From Saccharofermentans sp. (GTDB lineage: Bacteria > Bacillota > Clostridia > Saccharofermentanales > Saccharofermentanaceae): a DNA stretch of 64,000 bases. Within the stretch, counting starts at the first letter, position 1; every line of letters starts with the position of its first letter. The notes beneath the pieces were generated by a model that was not told the origin of the DNA, did not search any database, and worked only from the letters and a program-made list of their open reading frames with translations. The DNA lies in NCBI GenBank assembly GCA_024688685.1, contig JAILDX010000038.1:1-64000 (forward strand). Reading direction: 5' to 3'. Below, one piece after another: positions 36,096 through 44,849 of the stretch. A program made the position numbers and the translations under genes.

Positions 36096-37972
36096 GCAAT
36101 CTTGTAAACGACAATATATACGGTGACCGATACGGCAAGTTTGGCAATACAGTGCACAGGCTGCTCACTGTACTCTGTCTTGTGATAACAGTATTGTCAT
36201 TCGGAGCATATTTCTATATTGAAGGCTTCACGGGCAGTAAGACCGATCCTGTTCCTTCTTTCGAGAAAGCGATAACTGAAGGCAGATACGATGAAGCTCT
36301 TGATATCTACAGGAGCGTACAGGATTCTGTTATTTCCAAATCCCCTGAAGAAGCCGCAAAGATGACAGAAGAGAACGAAGCGCTCTCTCAGATGGAGAGC
36401 ATTGTAAATCTGAGAGTTAACGATATATGTGATAAGGTCAGATACAACCGTTATCAGCCGTCTTCAGAAGATATTGCTTTCCTTGGCGGTATGCAGGAGC
36501 TTACAACATCACTCGTATCCAACTGGCTCAGCGATCTTTGTACAGAGTTCCTGCTTGGTAATATTGAGAAGCCTGACATTACTTATGTCTTTAAGCAGAT
36601 GGCGCCAATAAGCAACTTTGCCGCTACGGTAAGGCCTTTGCAGGCGGAACTCGACATGATAGAGATGGCTACGGGTGATGTCCAGAATGCCGAGTCCCAT
36701 TTTGAGGAGGGAGACTATATTACCTCTGTAAAGACTTATCAGTCGGTAATCGCACGTAATAACGGTTTTGTTTATGAATACTGCACCAAAAGGCTTGAAG
36801 AGATAATGGACATCATGTATGAGCCTATGATCCTGTCAGGGGAGCATATGCTCGAGACGTTCAAGTTCTATTCTGCAGAGAAACTTCTTTCTGATCTCGC
36901 AGCCATCTTCCCGAATGATGCAAGGTGTGCGAACGATCTTCTTATTGCGACTTCCAATACGACAGAGACTGTCACATATAACGGAAAGGTCGAGGTTCTC
37001 TGCGTTCGTAATCTTATAGCTGATACAGATCTTGCAAGATCCGGCTCATACGGAAACTCTATTCTTGAGAAATATCTGACATGTACCGAGTTTGAGAATA
37101 TGATCTCTGCTCTGTATGAGAATAACTACTGCCTTATCGATGCGGAAGCACTTGCAGGCCTTGATAACGATACATATCTTGTCGAGATGCCTCTTAACGT
37201 GCCTCTTGGCAAAAAGCCTTTGATCCTTGTAATCGAATCACTTGATTACAGTGCGCGTAATTACGGGCAGGGACTATGTCAGAGACTCGTTCTGAACGAT
37301 CAGGGACAGGTATGCAGCGAATATATCGATGTTAACGGAGATGCTGTAGTAAGCAGTACAAAGGAAGCTATCGGAATCCTTGAGAGATTTGTCGAGGAGC
37401 ATCATGACTTCACGTATGATGGCGCGAAGGGCGTTATTTCCGTCAGTGGATACGAATCATGCTTCGGATATGTAGTGTCACAGGATGAGATCGATGACAG
37501 GAATAGTGCGCTTGCTTCTGCAGGTTACCCGAATGTTAACCTGAATGATTCGGAACTTGATGCTAACAGGGATACCGTAATGGCTATTGCTGATGCCCTT
37601 AAGGATACGGGGTGGAAGTTTGCGTCATCCACATACGGATATATTAATGCCAGACAGTCTGATATGGATGAAATCGAGGCGGATACCTCGAAATGGATGG
37701 AACAGATCGAACCTCTCCTGGGAGACACCCACATGATCGTCTATCCCAACGGGGACTATATCTTCGGAACTGATCAGAGAGCCGTATATCTCAAGAATAA
37801 CGGGTTCAGGATCTTTTTTGGAATCGGGCCGAGACCTTACTATATCTATGGCGATAATTATTTGTACTATGACAGGACGATCATCAACGGCAAGTCACTG
37901 AGGAACAGCGATCTGTCGCGCCTGTTTGATGCTTCTGCGTTAATAGAACAGTTTGAGGATCAGCAACCGTAA
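36092..37972 (+). CDS. Membrane-anchored protein with polysaccharide deacetylase-like domain
   Basis: The 626-residue product starts at TTG overlapping the parC stop (TTGA), implying coupling. It has one N-terminal helix (LLTVLCLVITVLSFGAYFYI), a helical, repeat-like section (about 60-280; AITEGRYDEALDIY, a TPR-like pattern) and a C-terminal region (about 300-620) resembling polysaccharide deacetylase relatives: LVLVIESLDY, then FASSTYGYINAR and MIVYPNGDYIFG. The metal-binding HxxxH of active deacetylases is not visible, so it may be catalytically inactive. Why it is coupled to a topoisomerase is unclear. Confidence 0.5.
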   Translation: MSNLVNDNIYGDRYGKFGNTVHRLLTVLCLVITVLSFGAYFYIEGFTGSKTDPVPSFEKAITEGRYDEALDIYRSVQDSVISKSPEEAAKMTEENEALSQMESIVNLRVNDICDKVRYNRYQPSSEDIAFLGGMQELTTSLVSNWLSDLCTEFLLGNIEKPDITYVFKQMAPISNFAATVRPLQAELDMIEMATGDVQNAESHFEEGDYITSVKTYQSVIARNNGFVYEYCTKRLEEIMDIMYEPMILSGEHMLETFKFYSAEKLLSDLAAIFPNDARCANDLLIATSNTTETVTYNGKVEVLCVRNLIADTDLARSGSYGNSILEKYLTCTEFENMISALYENNYCLIDAEALAGLDNDTYLVEMPLNVPLGKKPLILVIESLDYSARNYGQGLCQRLVLNDQGQVCSEYIDVNGDAVVSSTKEAIGILERFVEEHHDFTYDGAKGVISVSGYESCFGYVVSQDEIDDRNSALASAGYPNVNLNDSELDANRDTVMAIADALKDTGWKFASSTYGYINARQSDMDEIEADTSKWMEQIEPLLGDTHMIVYPNGDYIFGTDQRAVYLKNNGFRIFFGIGPRPYYIYGDNYLYYDRTIINGKSLRNSDLSRLFDASALIEQFEDQQP

Positions 37973-38062
37973 GGTTATGACTATACATATTTACGCAATT
38001 CGTATAAAATAAATGAGAAATCAATAATATGATATAATTTATCCATTGGAGGTATTAATTAT

Positions 38063-38359
38063 ATGGAAGTAAAGTTTGACAGAAACGGTTCTGAACTCAC
38101 AGTTGCAGTAGAGGGAAGAGTTGATACTCTTACAGCTCCTACTCTTGAAGAGCAGGTTAAGGGCGAGATCAACGGAGTTACAAAGCTCGTTCTTGATTTT
38201 ACAGAACTCAAGTATATATCCAGTGCCGGCCTCAGAGTTCTTCTTTTCCTTCACCAGGAGATGTCTCAGAATGGAGAGATGATCGTTAAGAATGTATGTC
38301 CTGAGGTTATGGACGTATTTGATATTACCGGATTAAGCGACGCACTTACTATTGAATGA
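38063..38359 (+). CDS. STAS domain protein (anti-sigma factor antagonist type)
   Basis: A 98-residue single STAS domain. The phospho-acceptor region reads LKYISSAGLRVLLFL, where the second Ser matches the serine phosphorylated in SpoIIAA/RsbV. GGAGG precedes the ATG. It is followed 19 bases later by the kinase-like ATPase gene, forming a partner-switching pair. Confidence 0.88.
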   Translation: MEVKFDRNGSELTVAVEGRVDTLTAPTLEEQVKGEINGVTKLVLDFTELKYISSAGLRVLLFLHQEMSQNGEMIVKNVCPEVMDVFDITGLSDALTIE

Positions 38360-38378
38360 TATCGGAGGAAATTGAGTT

Positions 38379-38789
38379 ATGAAGGATCTTGAAATTCTCG
38401 CCTTAACGGAGAATCTCCCACAGGTTCTTGAGTTTATTGATCAACAACTCGAAGAGTATAACTGTCCTATGAAGATCCTTTCGCAGATTGACCTTGCTGT
38501 TGAGGAGATATTTGTTAATATCGCTTCTTATGCATATAATCCTAAGGTCGGTCCTGCAACGATCAGGACAGAAGTTTTAGAGAATCCTTTGACTGTTGTT
38601 ATCAGCTTTGTTGATAACGGAGTTCAATATGATCCTTTGGCAAAACCTGATCCTAATACAACGCTTTCTGCTGACGAGCGCCCGATCGGCGGTCTCGGAA
38701 TCTTCCTTGCGAAGAAGACAATGGACGATATCAACTATGAGTATAAGGACGGTCAGAATATCCTTACAATCAAGAAAGCAATCAGCTGA
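38379..38789 (+). CDS. HATPase_c_2 anti-sigma regulatory kinase-like protein
   Basis: A 136-residue RsbW/SpoIIAB-like ATPase. The N box is AVEEIFVNIASYAY, the G1 box FVDNGVQYDPL and the G2 region GGLGIFLAKKTMDD. Such proteins phosphorylate the STAS partner on serine and bind a target (often a sigma factor). No sigma factor gene is near; a terminator follows, so the pair forms its own short operon. GGAGG precedes the ATG. Confidence 0.88.
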   Translation: MKDLEILALTENLPQVLEFIDQQLEEYNCPMKILSQIDLAVEEIFVNIASYAYNPKVGPATIRTEVLENPLTVVISFVDNGVQYDPLAKPDPNTTLSADERPIGGLGIFLAKKTMDDINYEYKDGQNILTIKKAIS

Positions 38790-38819
38790 TATTGACTTGA
38801 TTCTGTGTAATTAACTGAT

Positions 38820-38851
38820 GCATCCGTTATCTGACGGATGCTATTATTTTC
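38820..38851 (+). terminator. Intrinsic terminator
   Basis: GCATCCGT / ACGGATGC (8 bp) followed by TATTATTTT. Confidence 0.85.
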
Positions 38852-38935
38852 AAAGGAAAATGTTTATAAAAAAGACATATCATATATGTTATATTTAAGT
38901 TGTGTTTGACTTTTAAGTTCAAGGAGGATTCATTG

Positions 38936-41236
38936 ATGGCCAAGCGACTGAATATCGGATTTCTGATCGACGATCCGAATAACTACTTCACCAGTCAGTG
39001 CTGCAAGGGTGCGGAACTCGCCGCAAAAGCACTGGATGCGAATCTCCTGCTTTTCCCGGGACACTATATCGGGAAGCCTGACGGACGTTTTGAGAGTACT
39101 GAGTATGAGTATCAGTACAGTTTCGTTTTTGATATTCCTAATGAGCAGAATGTAGATATCCTTTATGTATTGTTAGGTACGATATGTTCGAGAGCCGACA
39201 AGGAACTTCAGGATAAGTTCGTTGCGGGACTTCCCAGGGTCCCGATCGTAACTCTCTTTGCCGATATGCCGGGTTATCCTTCGGTAACTTTTGATAATAA
39301 ATCCGGACTCGGCCGCGCTTTAAAGCATCTGATCCATAAGCATGAAGCCAAGAGAATTGCTTTTGTAAGCGGACCTGAGACGAATAAGGATGCAATTGAC
39401 AGACTTCAGGCTTTCAAGGATATCATGGAGGAAGAAGGCCTTGAGGTTACTGATGATCAGATCGTTTTCGGTGATTTTACAGAGAACAGTATGGATGCCG
39501 TGAATCAGCTGTTTGATAAGTATGGTAAGCCGGATGCCATCGCATTTGCGAATGACAGTATGGCTTTGGGCGGTTACCGTGTTATAGAGGAACGCGGTTT
39601 CGTTCCAGGTAAGGATATCCTTGTTGTCGGATTTGATGATGATATTTTCGCGGCATCGATGACACCTCCTCTTACAACTGTTGAGGCAAGTTCTGCGGAA
39701 CTGACATATCAGGCTGTTCTTGCAGCAAATTATTATATTACAGGTCAGACCACACATAATATTGCTGTTGAGACTTATCTCGTTCAGCGTAATTCTTGCG
39801 GATGCAGAGGCCTTGATGTTGCGGATCTTAGCGAGAGACTTAGTATCAGCCACATCGGTGAGGATAACACTCTGTTTATTGATGCTCTGAAGAAGTATCT
39901 TTTCGGTGTGTTTGATGATGATGACAATACTGCAAAGGTCAAGGATGCTTTGGAGACGTTCTGTCAGCAGTATTCTGAATATCTCTCTTCCGGTGAACAC
40001 AGGGACAGAGTCGATAAGGCTTTCAGAAAGCTCGTTGATACAGATGTTCTGCTTTACGTTAATACTGAGAGACTCTTTAATGTCCTTCAGACACTGCAGA
40101 ACTATGGTACAGATCTGATGAGGGATAATCTTAAGACGATCGCTCTTGATGATATGATATCTGAATACTACAGGATCCTGTCGCTGAAGGGTCTCAATAT
40201 CATAAGCAGCAATCTCAGTAAGCGTGACAAGGTATCAAGGCTTGTAAACAGGCAGACCGGCAGTATCTTTATTATGTCTCATGAGAGTGAAGTTCCGTAT
40301 AAGCTACTGCTTGAAGGCCTTGATACAGTTGGGTTTGACAGATCATATATGTATATGTTCCAGGGCAACCAGAAGCATATTGAAGAAGACGGATGGAAGT
40401 GTCCGAAGTCGATCCTTCTTAAGGCTTATGCAGATAAGGGCGTATTTACACCAAGCGAAGAACGTCAGCTCGTACGTACAGAGAAGATCTTCAAAAATGA
40501 TTTCGTTGATATAGATGAGCGTGCAACAATGATCGTTTTTCCGTTGTTTGTAGGTGATGATGTATATGGACTGATTGTTAATCAACTTGATACTGTTGAT
40601 CTGTCCAACGTTTCTGTTGTTGCATATCAGTTATCTGTATCGATCAAGTCTCTGCTTATGATCGAAGAGCAGAATAAGGTCAAGAGGGAGCTTCAAAACT
40701 CTCTTGAGCAGTTTATGCGCGATAACAGCCTTTTGTCAAAGGAAGCAAAGTCTGACGAGCTTACAGGTCTTTATAATAGAAGAGGCTTCCTTGAGTATAC
40801 GCAGAAGGCGATCACGGATCCGATCAATAAAGGAAAGAGAGCTCTCGTCTGTTATGCCGATATGGACAATCTTAAGATGGTCAACGACAAGTTCGGACAT
40901 GATGACGGTGATTTCTCTCTCAGACTGATCGCATCTATTCTTACTGATACATTCAGGAACAGTGATGTTATCGGAAGACTCGGCGGAGATGAGTTCGTTG
41001 TATTTGCTGTTGTCGGTGTTGATAACTACGAAGATGCGATCAAGGAAAGGATAAAGGCAATCACCAAAGCCAAGAATGAAGAAGCAGGCAAGCCATATCC
41101 GATCGAGATGAGCGTGGGTGTTTGCGAGTTTATCTGTTCTGATGATACTGATATCTTTGAACTGCTTGAACAGGCAGACGAGAAGCTTTATATGGAGAAG
41201 CGTGCGAAGAAGACTAAGAATGGTTCATACAGATAA
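38936..41236 (+). CDS. LacI-type ligand-binding domain plus GGDEF diguanylate cyclase
   Basis: The 766-residue product starts at the ATG behind AAGGAGG. Residues about 1-290 resemble the periplasmic-binding-like domain of LacI-family regulators (LNIGFLIDDPNNYFT, AIAFANDSMALGGYRVIEERG, VVGFDDDIFAASMTPPLTTV) but without a helix-turn-helix and without signal peptide or membrane helices, so it is a cytoplasmic sensor. A helical/GAF-like middle part follows, then a GGDEF domain (about 600-760) with RLGGDEFVVF near residue 682 and an RNSD I-site five residues ahead, so it should make c-di-GMP with product inhibition. The ligand may be a sugar. It has its own transcription unit. Confidence 0.85.
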   Translation: MAKRLNIGFLIDDPNNYFTSQCCKGAELAAKALDANLLLFPGHYIGKPDGRFESTEYEYQYSFVFDIPNEQNVDILYVLLGTICSRADKELQDKFVAGLPRVPIVTLFADMPGYPSVTFDNKSGLGRALKHLIHKHEAKRIAFVSGPETNKDAIDRLQAFKDIMEEEGLEVTDDQIVFGDFTENSMDAVNQLFDKYGKPDAIAFANDSMALGGYRVIEERGFVPGKDILVVGFDDDIFAASMTPPLTTVEASSAELTYQAVLAANYYITGQTTHNIAVETYLVQRNSCGCRGLDVADLSERLSISHIGEDNTLFIDALKKYLFGVFDDDDNTAKVKDALETFCQQYSEYLSSGEHRDRVDKAFRKLVDTDVLLYVNTERLFNVLQTLQNYGTDLMRDNLKTIALDDMISEYYRILSLKGLNIISSNLSKRDKVSRLVNRQTGSIFIMSHESEVPYKLLLEGLDTVGFDRSYMYMFQGNQKHIEEDGWKCPKSILLKAYADKGVFTPSEERQLVRTEKIFKNDFVDIDERATMIVFPLFVGDDVYGLIVNQLDTVDLSNVSVVAYQLSVSIKSLLMIEEQNKVKRELQNSLEQFMRDNSLLSKEAKSDELTGLYNRRGFLEYTQKAITDPINKGKRALVCYADMDNLKMVNDKFGHDDGDFSLRLIASILTDTFRNSDVIGRLGGDEFVVFAVVGVDNYEDAIKERIKAITKAKNEEAGKPYPIEMSVGVCEFICSDDTDIFELLEQADEKLYMEKRAKKTKNGSYR

Positions 41237-41239
41237 AAA

Positions 41240-41314
41240 TGGTGGAAGTTAAGGGGTTCGAACCCTTGACCCCTCCCCTGTGAAGGGAGTGCTCTCCCGC
41301 TGAGCTAAGCTTCC
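41240..41314 (-). tRNA. tRNA-Val (anticodon CAC)
   Basis: On the minus strand GGAAGCT TA GCTC...GAGC, anticodon stem CTCCC-TTCACAG-GGGAG, T arm AAGGG-TTCGAAC-CCCTT, and encoded CCA. The acceptor stem has one C-A mismatch. It is convergent with the GGDEF gene, 4 bases from its stop. Confidence 0.93.
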
Positions 41315-41356
41315 ACATAAACTAATATAACATAAAAACGGTTAAAGGATTTATCC

Positions 41357-41812
41357 ATGAGAATAGAAAGAGCAACAAAAGAAGATCTTCAGCCGATACT
41401 GGAACTGCAGTACCGTGCCTTTGAGAGCGAAGCCCGCATCCTCAATAATTACAAGATCCCGCCTATGGTTCAGACGATTGACGAGATGATCGAAGAGTAT
41501 AACAAAGGCATTTTCCTTAAGGCTTTGGATGACAGTGGAACGATAATCGGTGCATCCCGCGGTTACCGTGAGGGAACTGATGTTTACATCCGCAAGATAT
41601 GTGTTGAGAAGGAGTTCAGATGCCGTGGTATAGGCACAAAGTTGCTCTACAAAACAGAAAAAGAACTTCCTAATTCAAGATATGTAATATTCACGACCAA
41701 TAAGAGTGTCGGTAATGTTGCGCTGTTTGAGACTCTCGGATACAGTGTGTTTAAGAAAGAACCGTTCAATGATGAACTTACATACATATATATGGAGAAG
41801 ATCGTTAAGTGA
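41357..41812 (+). CDS. GNAT family N-acetyltransferase
   Basis: A 151-residue GNAT protein. Motif A is ICVEKEFRCRGIGTKLL (RCRGIG pyrophosphate loop) and the C-terminal region has VALFETLGYSVFKKE. The substrate cannot be deduced. Its stop overlaps the GTG start of the following gene (GTGA), so the two are coupled. Confidence 0.82.
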   Translation: MRIERATKEDLQPILELQYRAFESEARILNNYKIPPMVQTIDEMIEEYNKGIFLKALDDSGTIIGASRGYREGTDVYIRKICVEKEFRCRGIGTKLLYKTEKELPNSRYVIFTTNKSVGNVALFETLGYSVFKKEPFNDELTYIYMEKIVK

Positions 41813-42699
41813 AGATCGTAGATCTGAAATGCCCGAACTGCAGCGGGAATCTAAAAAAAGACGGGGATAACTATATCTGCAATTCCTGCGGCGGAGTTTT
41901 CGCGGTTGATTATGATGAGTCTGATGTCGAATATGAGAGACTTCAGACAGAGGCGGAAAGGGAAGAGAGAAGACTTGCTCACGAGAAAGAACTCCTTGAG
42001 AAGAAGTATGAGCTTCAGCAAAAGTCTGATATTGAATCCGAGAACAGAAAGTATAAGAGGGAACAGGCGAGAAAACGCAGTGAATCTGTAAAGAATGCAG
42101 CTTCCGACTTTGTTGCACTTGTATTTATTGGTGCGATTATCTGCGGGGGCGTGTTGCTCTTCTTTTTCATCAAAGGGATGGGAAGTAATGGAGGAAGTCA
42201 TTTCAGCGAACAGACTGTTGCAACGCCTACACCGGCACCCGATTATAACGTTACTGCTGACGATCTGAAGGATCAGATGAATGATTTTATCGAAGCGGGA
42301 AGAGTAGCCCAGATGAATATCGATAAATGTGCTTACTTGGATAATGTGATCAAGAACTACGAGAAGACTGATGCCGTTTTCCTTGATGCATATCTGGTCA
42401 CGGATATTCCCGAGACAAGACCGAACCGCTCCAACAGGCTTGTGCTGATATATCAGGTTACATGGCACAATGATGACAGAGGTGATCAAATCTGTTATGA
42501 CGGCGTTTATTTTGAGGGGATTCGCGTTAATCCCAATGGTGGTATTATCAGCAATTTCAGTGCGGAGACTATCTGGAGAAGTGATGCGGCATGGGGCTGG
42601 GGAATGGCTTACAGCTTTGAGGACCGTGACCAGTGCTACCGGGAGAATGTTACTGCACTTGGAGGTAAAGTAACTCCGATAACGATTGAAGACGCGTAA
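41809..42699 (+). CDS. Zinc-ribbon, coiled-coil membrane protein
   Basis: The 296-residue product starts at GTG overlapping the GNAT stop. Residues about 8-28 form a zinc ribbon (CPNCSGNL...YICNSCGG), residues about 45-100 a highly charged coiled coil, then one membrane helix (FVALVFIGAIICGGVLLFFFI), and an extracellular domain of about 150 residues that I do not recognise (ends ...KVTPITIEDA). Function unknown; the layout resembles the protein at 19520, a ribbon inside and sensor-like domain outside. Confidence 0.65.
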   Translation: MKIVDLKCPNCSGNLKKDGDNYICNSCGGVFAVDYDESDVEYERLQTEAEREERRLAHEKELLEKKYELQQKSDIESENRKYKREQARKRSESVKNAASDFVALVFIGAIICGGVLLFFFIKGMGSNGGSHFSEQTVATPTPAPDYNVTADDLKDQMNDFIEAGRVAQMNIDKCAYLDNVIKNYEKTDAVFLDAYLVTDIPETRPNRSNRLVLIYQVTWHNDDRGDQICYDGVYFEGIRVNPNGGIISNFSAETIWRSDAAWGWGMAYSFEDRDQCYRENVTALGGKVTPITIEDA

Positions 42700-42701
42700 G
42701 A

Positions 42702-42770
42702 AGTCTTCTCGCTACAGTCCTCGACACTAAAGTGTCTGCGGAAGTCCGCTCGAAGAAATTCTTACTCTCC
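42702..42770. other. Possible three-way-junction RNA element
   Basis: Between a gene end and a terminator, two short perfect hairpins (GACACTaaAGTGTC and GCGGAagTCCGC) are bracketed by TCTTCTCG and CGAAGAA, which can close an outer stem. The fold is possible on either strand. No family recognised. Confidence 0.3.
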
Positions 42771-42797
42771 AATAATGCATTTAATTAGCTAATAAAT

Positions 42798-42838
42798 AAG
42801 GGACTGTCTCAATGCTGAAACAGTCCCTTTTGGTTTGT
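42798..42838. terminator. Bidirectional terminator
   Basis: AAGGGACTGT / ACAGTCCCTT (10 bp) with TTTTGGTTT on the plus side and a T-rich ATTTATT on the minus side. It serves both the zinc-ribbon gene and the minus-strand tRNA-Trp. Confidence 0.85.
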
Positions 42839-42844
42839 CTATAT

Positions 42845-42919
42845 TGGCAGGGGAGACAAGATTCGAACTCGCAACCGGTGGTTTTGGAGACCACTGCTCT
42901 ACCATTGAGCCACTCCCCT
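42845..42919 (-). tRNA. tRNA-Trp (anticodon CCA)
   Basis: Minus strand AGGGGAG acceptor pairing with CTCCCCT, D arm GGCTC...GAGC, anticodon arm GTGGT-CTCCAAA-ACCAC, T arm with GTTCGAATC, encoded GCCA end. Confidence 0.93.
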
Positions 42920-43038
42920 AAATAGAACATTGTGTAGTTTAATTGAGAGTTTATCAGATGTCAAGTAATTGTTACCACATTTTTTCTTTCCTTATATTAT
43001 AATAATATATTATTAAAACTTCGAAGGAGAGATTTATT

Positions 43039-43836
43039 ATGAATATAGCCGTTATCGGTACAGGTAATATGGGTAAAGCTCTTGCAAGAGGGTTTGCTGA
43101 AGGTTATGACGGAGAGCTGTCAATCAGGCTCTTTGATGTGTATCAGAAGTCAGCTGCTGACCTTGCTCAGCAGATCGGCGCTACTGCAGCCTCCGGGATC
43201 GATGATTGCGTAAAGGATGCTGACTATGTCCTTATCGCTGTAAAGCCGATCAATTTTGATGACTGTCTCAGGGATGTGGCTAAGAGTCTTAAGAGCGGAG
43301 CAGTCCTCCTTTCGATCGCTGCAGCTGTTACAACTGATAGGATCGCAGGAATACTCGGAGAGGGCAGACCTTTTGTAAGGATCATGCCTAACACCCCCGC
43401 ACAGGTTGGCGCAGGTGTCTCGGCGGTTTGTCCTGTCGGACTCAGTGAAGAGCAGGTAGATACAGTTACAAAGCTTCTCAGGACATGCGGAGAGGTCATT
43501 CTCTGTGATGAGAAGACTCTTGATAATATCGGATGTGTTTCGGGAACGGGTCCTGCTTATGTAATGCTCTTTATCGAGGCTATGGCAGATGCTGCAGTTG
43601 CTCTTGGAATAAAGAGAGATGATGCGCTTAAGATCGCGGCTGCAACTGTTATGGGATCAGGCAAGCTTGTGCTTGAGACAGGTGAACACCCTGCAGTGCT
43701 TAAGGATAAGGTCTGCTCTCCGGGAGGAACGACGATTGAGGGTGTTAAGGCTCTTGAAGAGTGCGGTCTGCGCAACAGTGTTATCAAGGCAGTTGATGCG
43801 GCTGCAATTAAGACAAAGCAGATGAAGAACGGTTGA
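43039..43836 (+). CDS. proC: Pyrroline-5-carboxylate reductase
   Basis: A 265-residue NAD(P)H-dependent enzyme that makes proline from pyrroline-5-carboxylate. The Rossmann motif IGTGNMGKALARG is at the N-terminus; the family motif RIMPNTPAQVGAGVS and the C-terminal CSPGGTTIEGVKALEE are present. The length matches the family. GAAGGAG precedes the ATG. It opens a tightly packed six-gene run (proC-rnhA-nudix-ftsK-cinA-murJ) with 0-2 base gaps or overlaps. Confidence 0.95.
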   Translation: MNIAVIGTGNMGKALARGFAEGYDGELSIRLFDVYQKSAADLAQQIGATAASGIDDCVKDADYVLIAVKPINFDDCLRDVAKSLKSGAVLLSIAAAVTTDRIAGILGEGRPFVRIMPNTPAQVGAGVSAVCPVGLSEEQVDTVTKLLRTCGEVILCDEKTLDNIGCVSGTGPAYVMLFIEAMADAAVALGIKRDDALKIAAATVMGSGKLVLETGEHPAVLKDKVCSPGGTTIEGVKALEECGLRNSVIKAVDAAAIKTKQMKNG

Positions 43837-43837
43837 T

Positions 43838-44287
43838 ATGGCAGACGGACTTACAAAGGTAACGATATATACAGATGGTGCATGTTCAGGCAATCCCGGT
43901 CCCGGAGGCTGGGCCTGCATACTGATGGCCGGCGGAAAGAGCAAGGAGCTTTGCGGAGGAGATGCTTCAACAACTAATAACCGTATGGAGCTTATGGCTG
44001 TTATACAGGGACTTAAGGCACTCACCAGGCCGTGTGATGTTGACGTTTATTCTGATAGTGCTTATGTTGTGAACGCATTTAATCAGAACTGGATAGGCAA
44101 CTGGTCTAAGAACGGCTGGCGCAACAGCGCAAAAGCTGAGGTTGCCAATGTTGATCTCTGGAAGGAACTCGTAGCTCTTACAGCTGTTCATAAAGTGACA
44201 TTTATCAAGGTAAAAGGTCATTCGACCAATGAGTACAATAACAGATGCGATGAGCTTGCAGTTATGTGCTCAAGGGAGTTTAAGTAA
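43838..44287 (+). CDS. rnhA: Ribonuclease HI
   Basis: A 149-residue enzyme that cuts RNA in RNA-DNA hybrids. The four acidic catalytic positions are visible: YTDGACSGNPGPGGW (Asp), NNRMELMAV (Glu), YSDSAYV (Asp) and NRCDELA (Asp). It starts two bases after the proC stop. Confidence 0.95.
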   Translation: MADGLTKVTIYTDGACSGNPGPGGWACILMAGGKSKELCGGDASTTNNRMELMAVIQGLKALTRPCDVDVYSDSAYVVNAFNQNWIGNWSKNGWRNSAKAEVANVDLWKELVALTAVHKVTFIKVKGHSTNEYNNRCDELAVMCSREFK

Positions 44288-44288
44288 T

Positions 44289-44849
44289 ATGGGCAATACT
44301 AATTGCAGCGACAGCGAACTGTTTGAGAAGACGATAAAGGAGCAGGAGATCTTTAATGGCCGTGTCTTCAGGTGTGTCGTTAAGGATGTTGAGCTCTGTG
44401 ACGGTTCAAAAGCAAACCGTGAGGTCATATTACATACAGGCGGTGCATGTGTTCTTCCGGTAGATGATGAACTTAACTGCTATCTTGTAAGGCAGTACAG
44501 GAGCGGCGCTGATGAAGTCCTTACAGAGGTTCCTGCAGGCAAGGTTGAACCCGGCGAAGACCCCAGAGGATGCGCAGAACGTGAGATCGGTGAAGAGACC
44601 GGCTTTATGGCAGGAAAGATAGAGGATCTGGGAGTTATTATTGCGACTCCGGCATACTGTTCCGAGAGGATACATATGTACCTTGCAACTGATCTGGTAA
44701 AGACTGAATCTTCGCCTGATGCCGGTGAGTTCCTGAGAGTTATCAGGATCCCGCTTACTGAAGCTGTCAGGATGTGTGACAGCGGTGAGATCAAAGACAG
44801 CAAGACTGTCGCAAGCTTATATAAAGCATACAGGAGGCTTATTAAATGA
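44289..44849 (+). CDS. Nudix hydrolase, ADP-ribose pyrophosphatase type
   Basis: A 186-residue Nudix enzyme. The Nudix box reads GEDPRGCAEREIGEETGF (GX5EX7REUXEEXGU pattern), preceded by VPAGKVEP as in ADP-ribose pyrophosphatases (NudF). The ORF-track start overlaps rnhA; ATG 44289 fits better. It probably hydrolyses ADP-ribose or a related nucleoside diphosphate sugar. Its TGA overlaps the ATG of ftsK. Confidence 0.9.
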   Translation: MGNTNCSDSELFEKTIKEQEIFNGRVFRCVVKDVELCDGSKANREVILHTGGACVLPVDDELNCYLVRQYRSGADEVLTEVPAGKVEPGEDPRGCAEREIGEETGFMAGKIEDLGVIIATPAYCSERIHMYLATDLVKTESSPDAGEFLRVIRIPLTEAVRMCDSGEIKDSKTVASLYKAYRRLIK

